In this document: one piece after another, positions 16,991 to 26,175 of the stretch
Layout: the number at the start of each line of letters is the position of its first letter
Numbering within the stretch: position 1 is the stretch's first letter
From: CAVUXJ01 sp963814975
Lineage (GTDB): Bacteria; Acidobacteriota; Vicinamibacteria; Vicinamibacterales; CAVVIG01
NCBI GenBank assembly: GCA_963814975.1
Contig: CAWFFB010000012.1
Location: 124,001-188,000, forward strand
Length of the DNA: 64,000 nucleotides
Direction of reading: 5' to 3'
The notes under the pieces: model-generated
Seen by the model: only the letters and a program-made list of their open reading frames with translations
What the model was told of the DNA's origin: nothing
The model's database searches: none
Made by a program: the position numbers and the translations under genes

Positions 16991-18241
16991 ATGTCCATCG
17001 TGGTGCAGAAGTACGGCGGATCGAGCGTCGCCGACGTGTCGCGCATACGCCAGGTCGCGAAACGTGTGGTTCTGACCAGTCGGCAGGGCCACCAAGTGGT
17101 CGTCGTCGTCTCGGCGATGGGCGACACGACCGACACGCTGCTCGCGCTCGCCAAGGAAGTCTCTCCGAATCCTGAGCGCCGGGAGCTCGACATGCTGCTG
17201 ACGACAGGCGAGCGGATTTCAATGGCCCTGCTGTCGATGGCGATCCGCGACCTAGGGGGCGACGCGATCAGCTTCACCGGCAGCCAGTCCGGCATCATCA
17301 CGAACGACCGCCACGTCGACGCGCGCATCGTCGAGGTGCGGCCGTATCGGGTGCAGGACGAGCTTGCGCGTGGAAAAATCGTCGTGATTGCCGGGTATCA
17401 AGGCGTGTCCTATAAGCGTGAAGTCACGACCCTGGGCCGCGGGGGCAGCGATACGACAGCCGTCGCCATGGCTGCCGCGCTCGGCGCCGACTACTGCGAG
17501 ATTTGCTCGGATGTGGACGGCGTCTACACCGCGGATCCGCGCGTGGTCCCGGAGGCGCAGCGGATCGGCACGTTGTCGTATGAAGAGACGCAGGAACTTG
17601 CAGAGGCCGGGGCGAAGGTGCTCAATGCCCAGGCCGTGGAGTTCGCGAAGGACCGCGGCATCGCCATTTATGCGCGCGCCACCGCCTCTCCATTGCCCGG
17701 CGAGGATCCCGCCGCCGACGGCACCGTGGTCCGTAAACATGCGCCGCGCATGCCGGGCACCGTCGTCGGCGTCGCGAGTGAGCGGGACACGCTCCTCCTC
17801 CAATTCGACCGGACTGGCGAGCCAATCCGGCACGGCGAACGAGCGAGCGCCGACGTGCTGGCGCTTCTCGACCTACAAGGCGTCGCCGGGAAGCAGCTCC
17901 ACCAGGTCGACCACCGGCTCACGCTGATCATCTCACGCGAAAACCTTCACGACGAGGCGAGCCTGCGCGACTCGCTGTCGGCCCAGTTCAGCGACGCCGT
18001 CCGCCTGACCGACGAACTGGGGGCCCTCAGTGTGGTTGGCAGCGGAATCAACGCGTCGTTCGAGAACCTCCGGCGTGGTTCGGCGGCTCTCGAGCAGGCG
18101 GGACTCGGGCCGCGCGCCATCGCCACTTCATCGTTCCGCATCACCTGGATGATCGAGCGTCGCGGACTCGACGAGGGCGTCCGCCTCCTGCATCGGGTGT
18201 TCTTGCAGGCCTCGAACAGCGGAGATTCTCCTCCCACCTAA
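16991..18241 (+). CDS. lysC: Aspartate kinase
   Basis: A 416-residue monofunctional aspartokinase. The kinase domain (about 1-240) opens with VVQKYGGSSVAD and includes LLTTGERISMALLSMAI, TTLGRGGSDTTAV and CSDVDGVYTADPR. Two ACT-type regulatory domains follow (about 260-410, with LSVVGSGI). It phosphorylates aspartate, the first step to lysine, threonine and methionine, probably under feedback control. A 7-nt repeat array ends directly at its ATG; no Shine-Dalgarno is seen. It stands alone, apart from other lysine genes. Confidence 0.96.
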   Translation: MSIVVQKYGGSSVADVSRIRQVAKRVVLTSRQGHQVVVVVSAMGDTTDTLLALAKEVSPNPERRELDMLLTTGERISMALLSMAIRDLGGDAISFTGSQSGIITNDRHVDARIVEVRPYRVQDELARGKIVVIAGYQGVSYKREVTTLGRGGSDTTAVAMAAALGADYCEICSDVDGVYTADPRVVPEAQRIGTLSYEETQELAEAGAKVLNAQAVEFAKDRGIAIYARATASPLPGEDPAADGTVVRKHAPRMPGTVVGVASERDTLLLQFDRTGEPIRHGERASADVLALLDLQGVAGKQLHQVDHRLTLIISRENLHDEASLRDSLSAQFSDAVRLTDELGALSVVGSGINASFENLRRGSAALEQAGLGPRAIATSSFRITWMIERRGLDEGVRLLHRVFLQASNSGDSPPT

Positions 18242-18296
18242 AGACTTCTCTCGTTTACTTCAATCCTTCGTCCCTTGCTTTCACTATCTTTCCCGC

Positions 18297-18509
18297 TCAT
18301 TTCTTGCTCTTGCGTTTTGCCGCCTTCCGGCCCGCTTGTTTGCGCGGGACCTTGCCGCCGGCACGCCGAGCCTCGCTCAAACCGATCGCAATAGCCTGTT
18401 TGCGGCTCGTCACTTTCTTGCCTGACGACCCCGAGCGCAGTGTGCCCCGTTTGCGCTCGCGCATTGCTCGCTCAACCTTCTGCGACGCCTTTTTTCCATA
18501 TTTCGCCAT
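18297..18509 (-). CDS. Small basic DUF6496-family protein
   Basis: A 70-residue protein, very rich in Lys and Arg (MAKYGKKASQKVERAMRER start; Lys-rich C-terminus). The central KKVTSRKQAIAIGLSEARRAG segment is the conserved core of DUF6496, a family of unknown role; the charge suggests nucleic-acid binding. AGGAGGG lies six bases upstream of the start, a strong ribosome site. A much longer open frame extends upstream but lacks coding character, so the short form is chosen. Confidence 0.85.
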   Translation of the reverse strand: MAKYGKKASQKVERAMRERKRGTLRSGSSGKKVTSRKQAIAIGLSEARRAGGKVPRKQAGRKAAKRKSKK

Positions 18510-19241
18510 TCCCCGCCCTCCTGAGGATCCCTGGCTCACCTGCGTCAGCCCAAGAATCAAGATCGGAAATGATCTGCTGCTGGGTTCTTGACGAGCTCCT
18601 CCGCCCGTAGCGAAGCAAGAATGATGCGAATGAAGTCGCCTCCGCGTGCGGTTGACGCAGTGGCGGCCTCGGCGACCGGATTCGATTGGCTCGAAACGCT
18701 CGCTGCTCGTGGTGAGTACCATTTGGCTGGTGTGGACTGGGCTCACCCACCTTGAGCAATGATTTTTCCACCCCTGCCGGTTCCTGCGGAACCGGTCCTC
18801 ATCGCGAGTTTCCCCGGGGGAGCAGAGGCCACGGGTCCCGGCGCTGCCACGGTGGAGCGACACAATGGCTCGCCCGGCTGGAGACCTCATCGGTCGGGCC
18901 TTGCTGCCCCACCGTCCTCGAGGGACCGATGACTCAACCCTGCGACGTGCGGCCGGCCACATCGAAGGAGAGAAGCGCCGGTAAGCGGGCTCGCCGGGCG
19001 TTATGACAGCTTGAGGGCTCTGCTGCGAGCTGAAGCTCGGCGGCCGCCCTTCTACTGACAACTGTTGACGGGGAGTTCGAAATACCGGATTTCGGAAACG
19101 AATGGTGTGAACCGGGAATGCGCCCCGGCGATTCTTGTCCACGCCGACTAGCTCTGGAACGGTCCAGGTAGGAGGGTGTCAGTGACCCTGGAGCGTTGCC
19201 ATTGGCAGCGCTCCAGGTGCGCCGGAGCTCAGCAGCGGAGC
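18510..19241. other. Non-coding stretch of about 730 bases
   Basis: I see no convincing gene; open frames here lack recognisable motifs. A perfect 8-bp hairpin (CCGGTTCC, loop TGC, GGAACCGG) spans 18777-18795 and is followed by a GC-rich, structure-prone stretch to about 18940. It could hold an unannotated RNA, but no known RNA family is recognised. Confidence 0.35.
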
Positions 19242-20075
19242 TCAGCGACGGAAGATCCCGCGCCTGGTCTGAGTGGTCGGGACGATCGTCACCGAGAACG
19301 AACCGGTGTTGTCGCCGAAGCCGTCGTCGTTGACGCCGAGCATCAGCCGTCCGTCGGCAGGCATCACAATCGGCTGGTTGTTCGATCCGATCAAGAACGG
19401 AGCGCTGTTCCCCACCCTGCCGATCAACGCGCCGGCCATGGCATTCGGAACGGGATACCCTGGACTCCTCAGCGCCGGAGTCCCCCCCACGCCGCTGCTC
19501 GCGCCGGGCGCGACCATGATGTCGCCGCTCGCGTTGAACGCGATGCGATCGCCGCGAGCGACGTCGACGCCGGAGTCGACCCACGCCTGATTCCCATCGA
19601 CACGCACACCGGTCGTCGCTCCTATTGAAGACCCCGCCGTGCCCACCGCCGCGGCGCCCGGAGGTGTCGCGAGAAAGATCTGCGCGATGTCGTTCGAGGA
19701 GAAATTGCGATTGCCACTCGGGGTATTCACGGTAATTCGCAGTGGATTCGTGCCACCGACATCGGACAGTCGGCCCTCGATGGCCTGGCCGTTTCTCAAC
19801 ATCACCACCTGCTGGCCGCTTCTGAGTCTCGTCAGAACGTCGGCGTTGGCATTACCCACCGTGAACTCGACGACAGCGACGTCGTTGGCGCCGACCCGCC
19901 GCTCTTGGCCGTTCACCCGCATGAAAAAACCAGAACCGTTGAGATCGACGAGGTTCCCGCTAATTCGTTCCCCGGACTTCAGTACCAGCGTGGCGCCCTC
20001 TTCGGCGGACACTGGCATCGCGAATAGAAAGCTCGACAGACACATCAGGCACACGATCAAAGGTCTTTTCAGCAT
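19242..20075 (-). CDS. Secreted protein with LecA-like carbohydrate-binding domain
   Basis: A 277-residue exported protein. The leader (KRPLIVCLMCLSSFLFAMPVSA) is followed by two beta-rich repeats of about 45 residues (LVLKSGERISGNLVDL and VVMLRNGQAIEGRLSDV), which look like small SH3/LSm-like barrels. The C-terminal 120 residues match the PA-I lectin pattern: W.DSGVDV..GD.I.F.ASG, PGY..GALIGRVG, PFLIGS, GRLMLGVNDDGFGDNTGSFSV. The NDDGFGDN region corresponds to the calcium and sugar site of LecA-type lectins. It may bind glycans at the surface. GAGG lies eight bases upstream of the ATG. Confidence 0.85.
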   Translation of the reverse strand: MLKRPLIVCLMCLSSFLFAMPVSAEEGATLVLKSGERISGNLVDLNGSGFFMRVNGQERRVGANDVAVVEFTVGNANADVLTRLRSGQQVVMLRNGQAIEGRLSDVGGTNPLRITVNTPSGNRNFSSNDIAQIFLATPPGAAAVGTAGSSIGATTGVRVDGNQAWVDSGVDVARGDRIAFNASGDIMVAPGASSGVGGTPALRSPGYPVPNAMAGALIGRVGNSAPFLIGSNNQPIVMPADGRLMLGVNDDGFGDNTGSFSVTIVPTTQTRRGIFRR

Positions 20076-20164
20076 GGTTTCCTCATTAGCCCTTTGCAGT
20101 GCAACCCCGATGCCACTCGAGCTGATGAGACGGAGCGGACAGAACCAGACTCCAAGGCCAGTAA

Positions 20165-20950
20165 ATGCAAGCGAATCGATGGTATTCTGATGCCGACGCC
20201 CCGATGAACGAATTTGAACCTGTCGATCCACCTGTCTCAAATGACCCTTTCGTCCGCTTGGAACGACAGGACCTTGGAGAATCTGTCCAGTCGGAAACCG
20301 CCCCAGCCCCGTGGTTCCCGGACGCTCAGTCCCCCGTCGAGTCGTCTTCGGGCGATGCAAAGCTCCTCTCTGACGCACCGCCGGTCGGCGATCCGACAGT
20401 TCTCGTGCATCCGTCGCTCGCCGGCACCACGTGGCGACGGGTTGCGAGCGAGCTCGTCGCCGGTGCCCGAACCCTGCTCTCGGCGGCCGTGTATGCCACC
20501 ATCATCGTGACGTTCGGGTTCCAGGTGGCGCGCGTGGACGGGCTCAGCATGGCTCCGACGCTCGAGGATCGGGACCGCTTGATCGTCAACAAGCTCGTAT
20601 ACGGGCTCGGGGATCCGCGGCCAGGCGACATCGTGATGTTGTACTATCCGCGGGATCCGCAGAAGATGTTCGTCAAGCGCGTGATCGCAAAGGAAGGCGA
20701 CACGGTCCGGATCGTCGACGGCCGCGTGTATGTGAACGATATCGCGCTGCACGACGACTACGTGCCGGCCGAGTTCCGCAGCCATGACGACTGGGGACCA
20801 ACGGTGGTGGATCAGGGCTATTACTTCGTGATGGGCGATCACCGGAACAACAGCTCCGACAGCCGCCATTGGGGATCCGTGCCGAAGAAGTACATCGTCG
20901 GCAAGGTCAAGGTGCGCTGGTGGCCGATACAGGACGTCAGGATCTTCTGA
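20165..20950 (+). CDS. lepB: Signal peptidase I
   Basis: A 261-residue type I signal peptidase. A long polar N-terminus (1-95) precedes one membrane helix (LSAAVYATIIVTFGFQVA). The catalytic serine is S128 in DGLSMAPTL and the general base K171 in MFVKRVIAKEGD; the late GDHRNNSSDSRHWG box is intact. It removes leaders from the many exported proteins in this window. The start 20165 has AAGG eight bases upstream; an in-frame ATG at 20204 would shorten the polar tail. The gene is divergent from the lectin-domain gene. Confidence 0.95.
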   Translation: MQANRWYSDADAPMNEFEPVDPPVSNDPFVRLERQDLGESVQSETAPAPWFPDAQSPVESSSGDAKLLSDAPPVGDPTVLVHPSLAGTTWRRVASELVAGARTLLSAAVYATIIVTFGFQVARVDGLSMAPTLEDRDRLIVNKLVYGLGDPRPGDIVMLYYPRDPQKMFVKRVIAKEGDTVRIVDGRVYVNDIALHDDYVPAEFRSHDDWGPTVVDQGYYFVMGDHRNNSSDSRHWGSVPKKYIVGKVKVRWWPIQDVRIF

Positions 20951-21045
20951 CCTCCTGAAGCCACTGACCCGTCCTGAATCTTTCGCGATCGTCCGCCGCC
21001 CACTCGCGCCTCAGGTCCGGTTCCAGCGGCGAGTATACTAACTCC

Positions 21046-21732
21046 GTGAGCCAGCCGTGTATCGTGCTGATCGGCGCGGCCGATGTGCTGCCGTCGCTCA
21101 AGGAGCGTGCGGACACGGCCGCTGCCGAAGTCCTCACCTTCACCGACGCCGACGCGCTCCGCGCCCTCGAGGTCATCAGCAAGCGCAAACCATCGGTCGT
21201 CGCGGTCGAACGCGTGTTCGCGGGGACGCCGCGTGGCGCGGCGCTTATCAATCGCATCAAATCCGATCCGTCGCTGCTCGGCTCGGAAATCCGGGTGGTG
21301 TCGCACGACGACAACGACGCATGGGCGGGTCCCCGGCGCAGTTCCGAGGCTGTCCGCGGCAACGGTGCGGCGGCGGTCGCAGCGGCGCATACGCCGACGT
21401 CGGTGCAGCCGCTCGATCAGCGCGGCACGCGGCGGAGTCCCCGCTTCCGGATGTCGGGGGAGATCGAAGTGCTCGTCGATGGCAATCAGGCTGTGCTGGT
21501 CGACTTATCGACACTCGGCGCCCAACTGGTGTCAGCGACCGTTCTCAAGCCAGGTCAGCGTGTGCGGATGGCGCTCTTCGACGCGCAGGGGACGGTTCGT
21601 TTCAACGCCTCAGTGGCGTGGGCCTCGTTCGAGATCCCGCCCGATAGCGTCCCGCGCTACCGCGCCGGCATCGAGTTCATCGACGCAAACCCCGCGGCCG
21701 TGGACGCGTACTGCGCCAGACACAGGAAGTAA
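21046..21732 (+). CDS. PilZ-domain protein with receiver-like N-terminus
   Basis: A 228-residue protein. Residues 1-100 look like a response-regulator receiver fold (CIVLIGAADVLPSLKERADT, then SVVAVERVF) but lack the usual phosphoacceptor Asp, suggesting a pseudo-receiver. Residues 125-228 form a PilZ domain with RRSPRFRM (the RxxxR arginines) and DLSTLGAQL (usually DxSxxG), the cyclic-di-GMP binding pattern. It could link cyclic-di-GMP to motility or envelope behaviour. GTG 21046 is the likely start. It stands alone between lepB and purA. Confidence 0.8.
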   Translation: MSQPCIVLIGAADVLPSLKERADTAAAEVLTFTDADALRALEVISKRKPSVVAVERVFAGTPRGAALINRIKSDPSLLGSEIRVVSHDDNDAWAGPRRSSEAVRGNGAAAVAAAHTPTSVQPLDQRGTRRSPRFRMSGEIEVLVDGNQAVLVDLSTLGAQLVSATVLKPGQRVRMALFDAQGTVRFNASVAWASFEIPPDSVPRYRAGIEFIDANPAAVDAYCARHRK

Positions 21733-21793
21733 CCAACAGCACGTCGGCGGACACTCCAGGAATGCGAAGCCGCCACCGGGCTGCCCGCCGCGT

Positions 21794-23098
21794 TCAGCTC
21801 AGCATCTGAAAATCCGCGTTCAGCATTTTCAGGACATCGTCCCTGAATATCGTGTCGTTTCGTTCCGATCCGGTCGAGACGATCCCGGCGCGTACGCCGG
21901 AGACTTCCTCGAGCCGCGCGATGTACTGGCGGGCGTTCTCAGGAAGGTCGGAATAGCGGCGCGCGGCGCGCGTCGGCGTCGACCACCCGGGCCACGATTC
22001 GTAGACAGGCTCGCAGGCTGCGAGTTGGCCGGCGTCCGACGGAAATTCTGTCACCGTGCGTGAACCCGATCGATAGGCCGTACAGATATCGACACGCTCG
22101 AGACCGTCGAGAACGTCAAGCTTCGTCAGGGCAAGCAGGTCGAGACCGTTGATGCGCGCGGCATAGCGGGCGGCGACCGCATCGTACCAACCGCAGCGGC
22201 GCGGGCGCCCGGTGACGGCGCCATACTCGTTTCCGCTCTCGCGCAGGCGGTGCCCCATCTCGCCGGACAGCTCGGTGGGCAGCGGCCCTTCGCCGACCCG
22301 CGTGGTGTACGCCTTGACCACCCCGATCACACCGTCGATCGCGCGCGGGCCGACGCCGAGGCCGGTGCACACGCCGCCGATCGACGCGTTCGACGAGGTC
22401 ACGTAGGGATACGTTCCGTGATCGATGTCGAGCAGCGTCCCTTGAGCGCCCTCGAACAGGATCGACTTGCCCTGCGCCATGGCATCGCCGAGCATCAGCG
22501 AGACGTCCCGGATCCAGGGCCGCAGACGATTGGCCTGTTCGATCAACTCGCCCAGCACCGGCTTCCAATCCATCGTCGAATCGGCGACGAGCCGATTTCG
22601 AGCCGCGACATTGTCGCGCACACCCTGCGCGAGCGCCTCGGCGTCGGCGAGATCGCCGACGCGAATGCCTCGTCGCGCGATCTTGTCTTCGTAAGCGGGA
22701 CCGATGCCGCGCGACGTCGTGCCGATCTTCCGATCGCCGCGGCGCGCCTCCGCCAGCAGGTCGAGGTCCCGGTGGTACGGCAGAATCAGATGAGCCTTGT
22801 CGCTCACGATCAGTCGATCGCCGACCTCGATGCCGCTTCTCGCCAGCTCGTCGACTTCCGCGAAGAGGGCCTGCGGGTCCACCACGACGCCGTTACCGAT
22901 GACGCACGTGATGCCCGGATGCAGGATGCCGGATGGGATGAGCCTGAGCACGAACTTCGTCCCGTTCACGTAGACGGTGTGCCCGGCGTTGTGCCCACCC
23001 TGATACCGCGCGACGATGTCGAAATGCGGCGTCAGCAGGTCGACAATCTTTCCTTTACCTTCGTCGCCCCACTGAGCGCCCAGGACAGCTAGATTCAT
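21794..23098 (-). CDS. purA: Adenylosuccinate synthetase
   Basis: A 434-residue enzyme of normal length. The GTP-binding loop is GAQWGDEGKGK at residues 6-16, followed by KFVLRLIPSGILHPG, TTSRGIGPAYEDK, FEGAQGTLLDIDHGTYPYVTSS and the C-terminal GTP-site region. It couples GTP to form adenylosuccinate from IMP and aspartate in AMP synthesis. The start at 23096-23098 matches other family members; the reading frame stays open upstream but that part is not conserved-looking. The region upstream is shared with the divergent hutH gene. Confidence 0.97.
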   Translation of the reverse strand: MNLAVLGAQWGDEGKGKIVDLLTPHFDIVARYQGGHNAGHTVYVNGTKFVLRLIPSGILHPGITCVIGNGVVVDPQALFAEVDELARSGIEVGDRLIVSDKAHLILPYHRDLDLLAEARRGDRKIGTTSRGIGPAYEDKIARRGIRVGDLADAEALAQGVRDNVAARNRLVADSTMDWKPVLGELIEQANRLRPWIRDVSLMLGDAMAQGKSILFEGAQGTLLDIDHGTYPYVTSSNASIGGVCTGLGVGPRAIDGVIGVVKAYTTRVGEGPLPTELSGEMGHRLRESGNEYGAVTGRPRRCGWYDAVAARYAARINGLDLLALTKLDVLDGLERVDICTAYRSGSRTVTEFPSDAGQLAACEPVYESWPGWSTPTRAARRYSDLPENARQYIARLEEVSGVRAGIVSTGSERNDTIFRDDVLKMLNADFQMLS

Positions 23099-23324
23099 AT
23101 AGTCTTCGGTTCGATCGGTGCGGGAATCTTGTCTAGTCGCCCGTATCGACCGCAACCGGGTTCCCGGTTATAGTGCGTTGGCGCAGGAGCCGAGATGGCC
23201 CTGCTGCCTCGCAGCTCGCAGGTTCCGGAACCGCCGCAAGCGGCCGACACTCGGATTAAGATTCTACTCGACTGTCGCCTGTGACCAGTCAACCACGGAC
23301 CGCAGAACGCCTGCGCTCGCCAGG

Positions 23325-24842
23325 ATGATTCTCCTGAACGGCTCGTCGCTCACCATCGATCAACTGGTCGCCATCGCGATCCGCGGCGAGAACGTGGCGG
23401 TCGAAGCCGAGGCGGCGCACCGCGTCCGCGCGGCTCGTGCGGTCGTTGAACGGATGGCGCACGAAGACGCGCCGGTGTACGGCATCAACACCGGCTTCGG
23501 ATCGTTCGCCGAGGTGAAGATCGCTCCTGAAGCGCTCGAGACATTGCAGCGGAACCTGGTGCGGAGCCACGCGGCTGGCGTCGGTGCGCCGCTGCCCGTC
23601 CCGGACGTGCGGGCCGCCATGGCGCTGCGCGCGAACGTGCTTGCCAAGGGCTTCTCGGGCATCCGGATCGAAACACTGGAGGCGCTGATCGCGATGCTCA
23701 ACGCGGGCGTGCACCCGATCGTGCCTTCCCGCGGATCGGTCGGGGCCAGCGGAGATCTGGCGCCCCTCGCCCACATCGCGCTCGTGCTGATCGGCGAAGG
23801 CGAGGCGTGGGGGAACGAGTTGACGTCGGTGGCGGGCGGCGAGGCGCTGCGGCGCGCGGGATTGGCGCCCGTGACGCTCGGCCCCAAGGAAGGCCTTGCA
23901 CTCATCAACGGGACGCAGCCGTCGACGGCGGTCCTGGCGCTGGCGCTGGACGGCGCGGCACGGCTGGCGCGCGCTGCCGATATCGCCGCGGCGCTGTCGA
24001 TCGACGCGCTGCGGGGCTCGATCCATCCCTTCGACGCGAGGATTCACGAGGCCCGCGGGCTTCCAGGCCAGGTCGCGTCGGCGGCCAATATCGAGCGCCT
24101 GATGACCGGCAGCGGCATCAACCGCTCCCACGAACGGTGCGGGCGCGTCCAGGACGCCTATTCCATGCGATGCGCGGCGCAGGTCCACGGCGCGGTCCGG
24201 GAGGCGCTCGGCTTCGTCCGCCGTCTCGTCGAGACCGAATCGAATGCGGCCACCGACAATCCGATGGTGTTCGTGGAAACCGGCGAAATCCTATCGGGCG
24301 GCAACTTCCACGGCGCCCCGGTGGCGCTCGCCGCCGACCTGCTGGCGACCGCGCTGGCGCCGCTGGCGACCCTCAGCGAGCGGCGGACCGATCGGCTGCT
24401 GGACCCGGCGCTGAGCGGCCTGCCGGCGTTCCTGACCCGCGAGGGCGGCCTGCGATCGGGCCTGATGCTCGCGCAGGTCACCGCCGCCGCATCAGCCTCC
24501 GAGCTCAAGACCCTGGCGCACCCGGCGGGCGTCGACACGATCCCGACCTCTGCGAACAGGGAAGACCACGTCAGCATGAGCATGGCCGCCGCGCTGAAGG
24601 CGGCGCGCGCGCTCGAACGCGCGCGCGAGGTCGTCGCGATCGAGATTCTCTGCGGATGCCAGGCGATCGATCTGCTCGCGCCGCTGATCACGTCGGTCGC
24701 GCTCACGCGCGCGCGCGATCTCGTCCGCTCGCGGGTGCCGACGCTCGAAGACGATCGCCCGCCAGCTCCCGATATCGTCGCGATCACTGAATTGATCGCC
24801 ACGAGCGAGCTCGAAAACGCGTGCGGTGTGGTAGTCAAGTAA
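23325..24842 (+). CDS. hutH: Histidine ammonia-lyase
   Basis: A 505-residue member of the aromatic amino acid ammonia-lyase family, normal length for HutH. The MIO cofactor arises from A141-S142-G143 in SVGASGDLAPLAH; VYGINTGFGSFA with Y52 and the later QDAYSMRC region are also conserved. It deaminates histidine to urocanate. No other hut gene is visible in the window, so the rest of the pathway must lie elsewhere. Substrate choice (His rather than Tyr/Phe) is inferred from overall similarity. Confidence 0.93.
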   Translation: MILLNGSSLTIDQLVAIAIRGENVAVEAEAAHRVRAARAVVERMAHEDAPVYGINTGFGSFAEVKIAPEALETLQRNLVRSHAAGVGAPLPVPDVRAAMALRANVLAKGFSGIRIETLEALIAMLNAGVHPIVPSRGSVGASGDLAPLAHIALVLIGEGEAWGNELTSVAGGEALRRAGLAPVTLGPKEGLALINGTQPSTAVLALALDGAARLARAADIAAALSIDALRGSIHPFDARIHEARGLPGQVASAANIERLMTGSGINRSHERCGRVQDAYSMRCAAQVHGAVREALGFVRRLVETESNAATDNPMVFVETGEILSGGNFHGAPVALAADLLATALAPLATLSERRTDRLLDPALSGLPAFLTREGGLRSGLMLAQVTAAASASELKTLAHPAGVDTIPTSANREDHVSMSMAAALKAARALERAREVVAIEILCGCQAIDLLAPLITSVALTRARDLVRSRVPTLEDDRPPAPDIVAITELIATSELENACGVVVK

Positions 24843-24861
24843 AAAATTTTTCATTTTCAGT

Positions 24862-24890
24862 TTGACAACGTGCGCGCCGCTTCTTAAGGT
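24862..24890 (+). promoter_or_regulatory. Promoter with perfect -35 ahead of the ATPase gene
   Basis: TTGACA at 24862-24867, 17 bases, then TAAGGT at 24885-24890 as a weak -10. An A/T-rich stretch (24841-24860) just upstream resembles an UP element. The ATPase start is about 130 bases downstream, leaving a long leader. Confidence 0.5.
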
Positions 24891-25020
24891 CTATTCTTTC
24901 ACCGTCGCGTCGCTCAACTCGCGTCGGTCCAGGAAAGAATTCGAACGTCATGGCCGCCACCGCGACATCCCACGACCGAGTCTCACGCGCCACGACGCTC
25001 ACCTGGCGAGAGGAACGCGC

Positions 25021-26169
25021 ATGCTGACGCCTCGTTCCACGCTCACCCGCCGTGTGATGGCGGCGCTCGATGCCTCGCCCTCCCGCATTCCCGTGCTCCT
25101 CGGCGGTTGCGGCACGGGCCGCACGACGCTCCTGCACCAGCTTCGCGATCGCCTTCCGAGGACCGCGTCGCTGTACGTCGATGTCGAACGCACGGCGACG
25201 ACGCCGGAACGATTTCTGCGCGCCGTGGCCGCGGCTGGGCCCTTCCCGATCGACGAGGCGTCACCGGCTGGCACCCGTGCGGCCTTCGACGCCGTCCTGG
25301 CATTCTTCGCCGGCGCCCGCCCGGGCGCCAGTGAGCCGATCACGTTCCTGCTCGACGAGTTCCTGGAGCTCCGCACGTTCGAAAGCTTCCCTGGCCTGCG
25401 CCGGGTGCTCCACGACTTCGTGGAAGGGGTGACCGCCAGCGTCAACCGGTTCGTGCTGACCAGCCGGTACACCGCCCGCACGCTGCGGTTGCTACGCGAT
25501 CATTCGACGCGATTCGAAGTCATTCACGTGCCGCCGCTGACCGTGGAGGATACCTTCGACATCCTGGGTCCGGTGGGCAGTGACGCCACCCCGGACCCGG
25601 CCCACGATGGCGAATACGATGCCCGGACCCTCCAGGCGCTGGCCGACGGACGACCCGCCTATGTGCGCGCGCTCGCCGACGAGCTCGCGGCGATGGGAGG
25701 CCGCGCCGGCAGCGATCTCGTCAGCGCGCTGGCCGCCCTGCTTGCCACTGAGGGCCGGCTGGCCAAGCAGTGCGGCTTCTGCTATGAGCTCAGGCTGCAC
25801 CGCGCTCGCGGGTATGGCGCGCTCAAGGCTATTCTCGAGATCCTGGCCGATGAGGAAGGACTCACGCTGACCGAGATTTCCCAGCGGCTGCAGCGCACGC
25901 CTGGTTCCACGAAAGACTATCTGTCCTGGCTCGAAGACGTGGATCTGGTGACGGCGCAGCAGAAGCACTATCGCTTTACCGATCCGCTCCTCCGACTGTG
26001 GGTTCGGCTGCATTGCCGGGCGTCGCGGCCGACTGAGGATGACCTGGCGCGGGAAGTGCGCGGGTACGCCCTGCCACGACTCCCGCATCCTGCTCCGCGG
26101 CCACCCGCTCCCGAACCAGCATTCGCGATGGTCTCGGCAGGCGGATCGGGGATTATCGAGATAGATTGA
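25021..26169 (+). CDS. AAA-type ATPase (archaeal-ATPase-like) with winged-helix C-terminus and variant Walker A
   Basis: A 382-residue protein. The P-loop region reads GGCGTGRTTLL near residue 30: the invariant Lys of Walker A is Arg. Walker B fits ITFLLDEFLEL near residue 110, and a sensor-like FVLTSRYT follows. Residues 270-330 look like a winged helix (LTEISQRLQRTPGSTKDYLSWLEDVDLV), as in archaeal-ATPase/DUF234 proteins. GAGAGGA precedes ATG 25021. Such ATPases are often orphan or linked to DNA or toxin-like functions; the role here is unknown. An Arg at this site usually impairs ATP hydrolysis, so it may bind nucleotide without turnover. Confidence 0.75.
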   Translation: MLTPRSTLTRRVMAALDASPSRIPVLLGGCGTGRTTLLHQLRDRLPRTASLYVDVERTATTPERFLRAVAAAGPFPIDEASPAGTRAAFDAVLAFFAGARPGASEPITFLLDEFLELRTFESFPGLRRVLHDFVEGVTASVNRFVLTSRYTARTLRLLRDHSTRFEVIHVPPLTVEDTFDILGPVGSDATPDPAHDGEYDARTLQALADGRPAYVRALADELAAMGGRAGSDLVSALAALLATEGRLAKQCGFCYELRLHRARGYGALKAILEILADEEGLTLTEISQRLQRTPGSTKDYLSWLEDVDLVTAQQKHYRFTDPLLRLWVRLHCRASRPTEDDLAREVRGYALPRLPHPAPRPPAPEPAFAMVSAGGSGIIEID

Positions 26170-26175
26170 CCATCT

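Noticed and set aside
18752..19006. 84-codon open frame in the non-coding stretch
   Set aside because: No ribosome site, no motif, Arg/Cys-rich composition typical of random GC-rich frames.
22250..24188. Long open frames opposite purA (22250-23092, plus strand) and hutH (23289-24188, minus strand)
   Set aside because: Both are opposite well-recognised enzymes and show Arg/Ala/Gly-biased shadow composition with no motifs.
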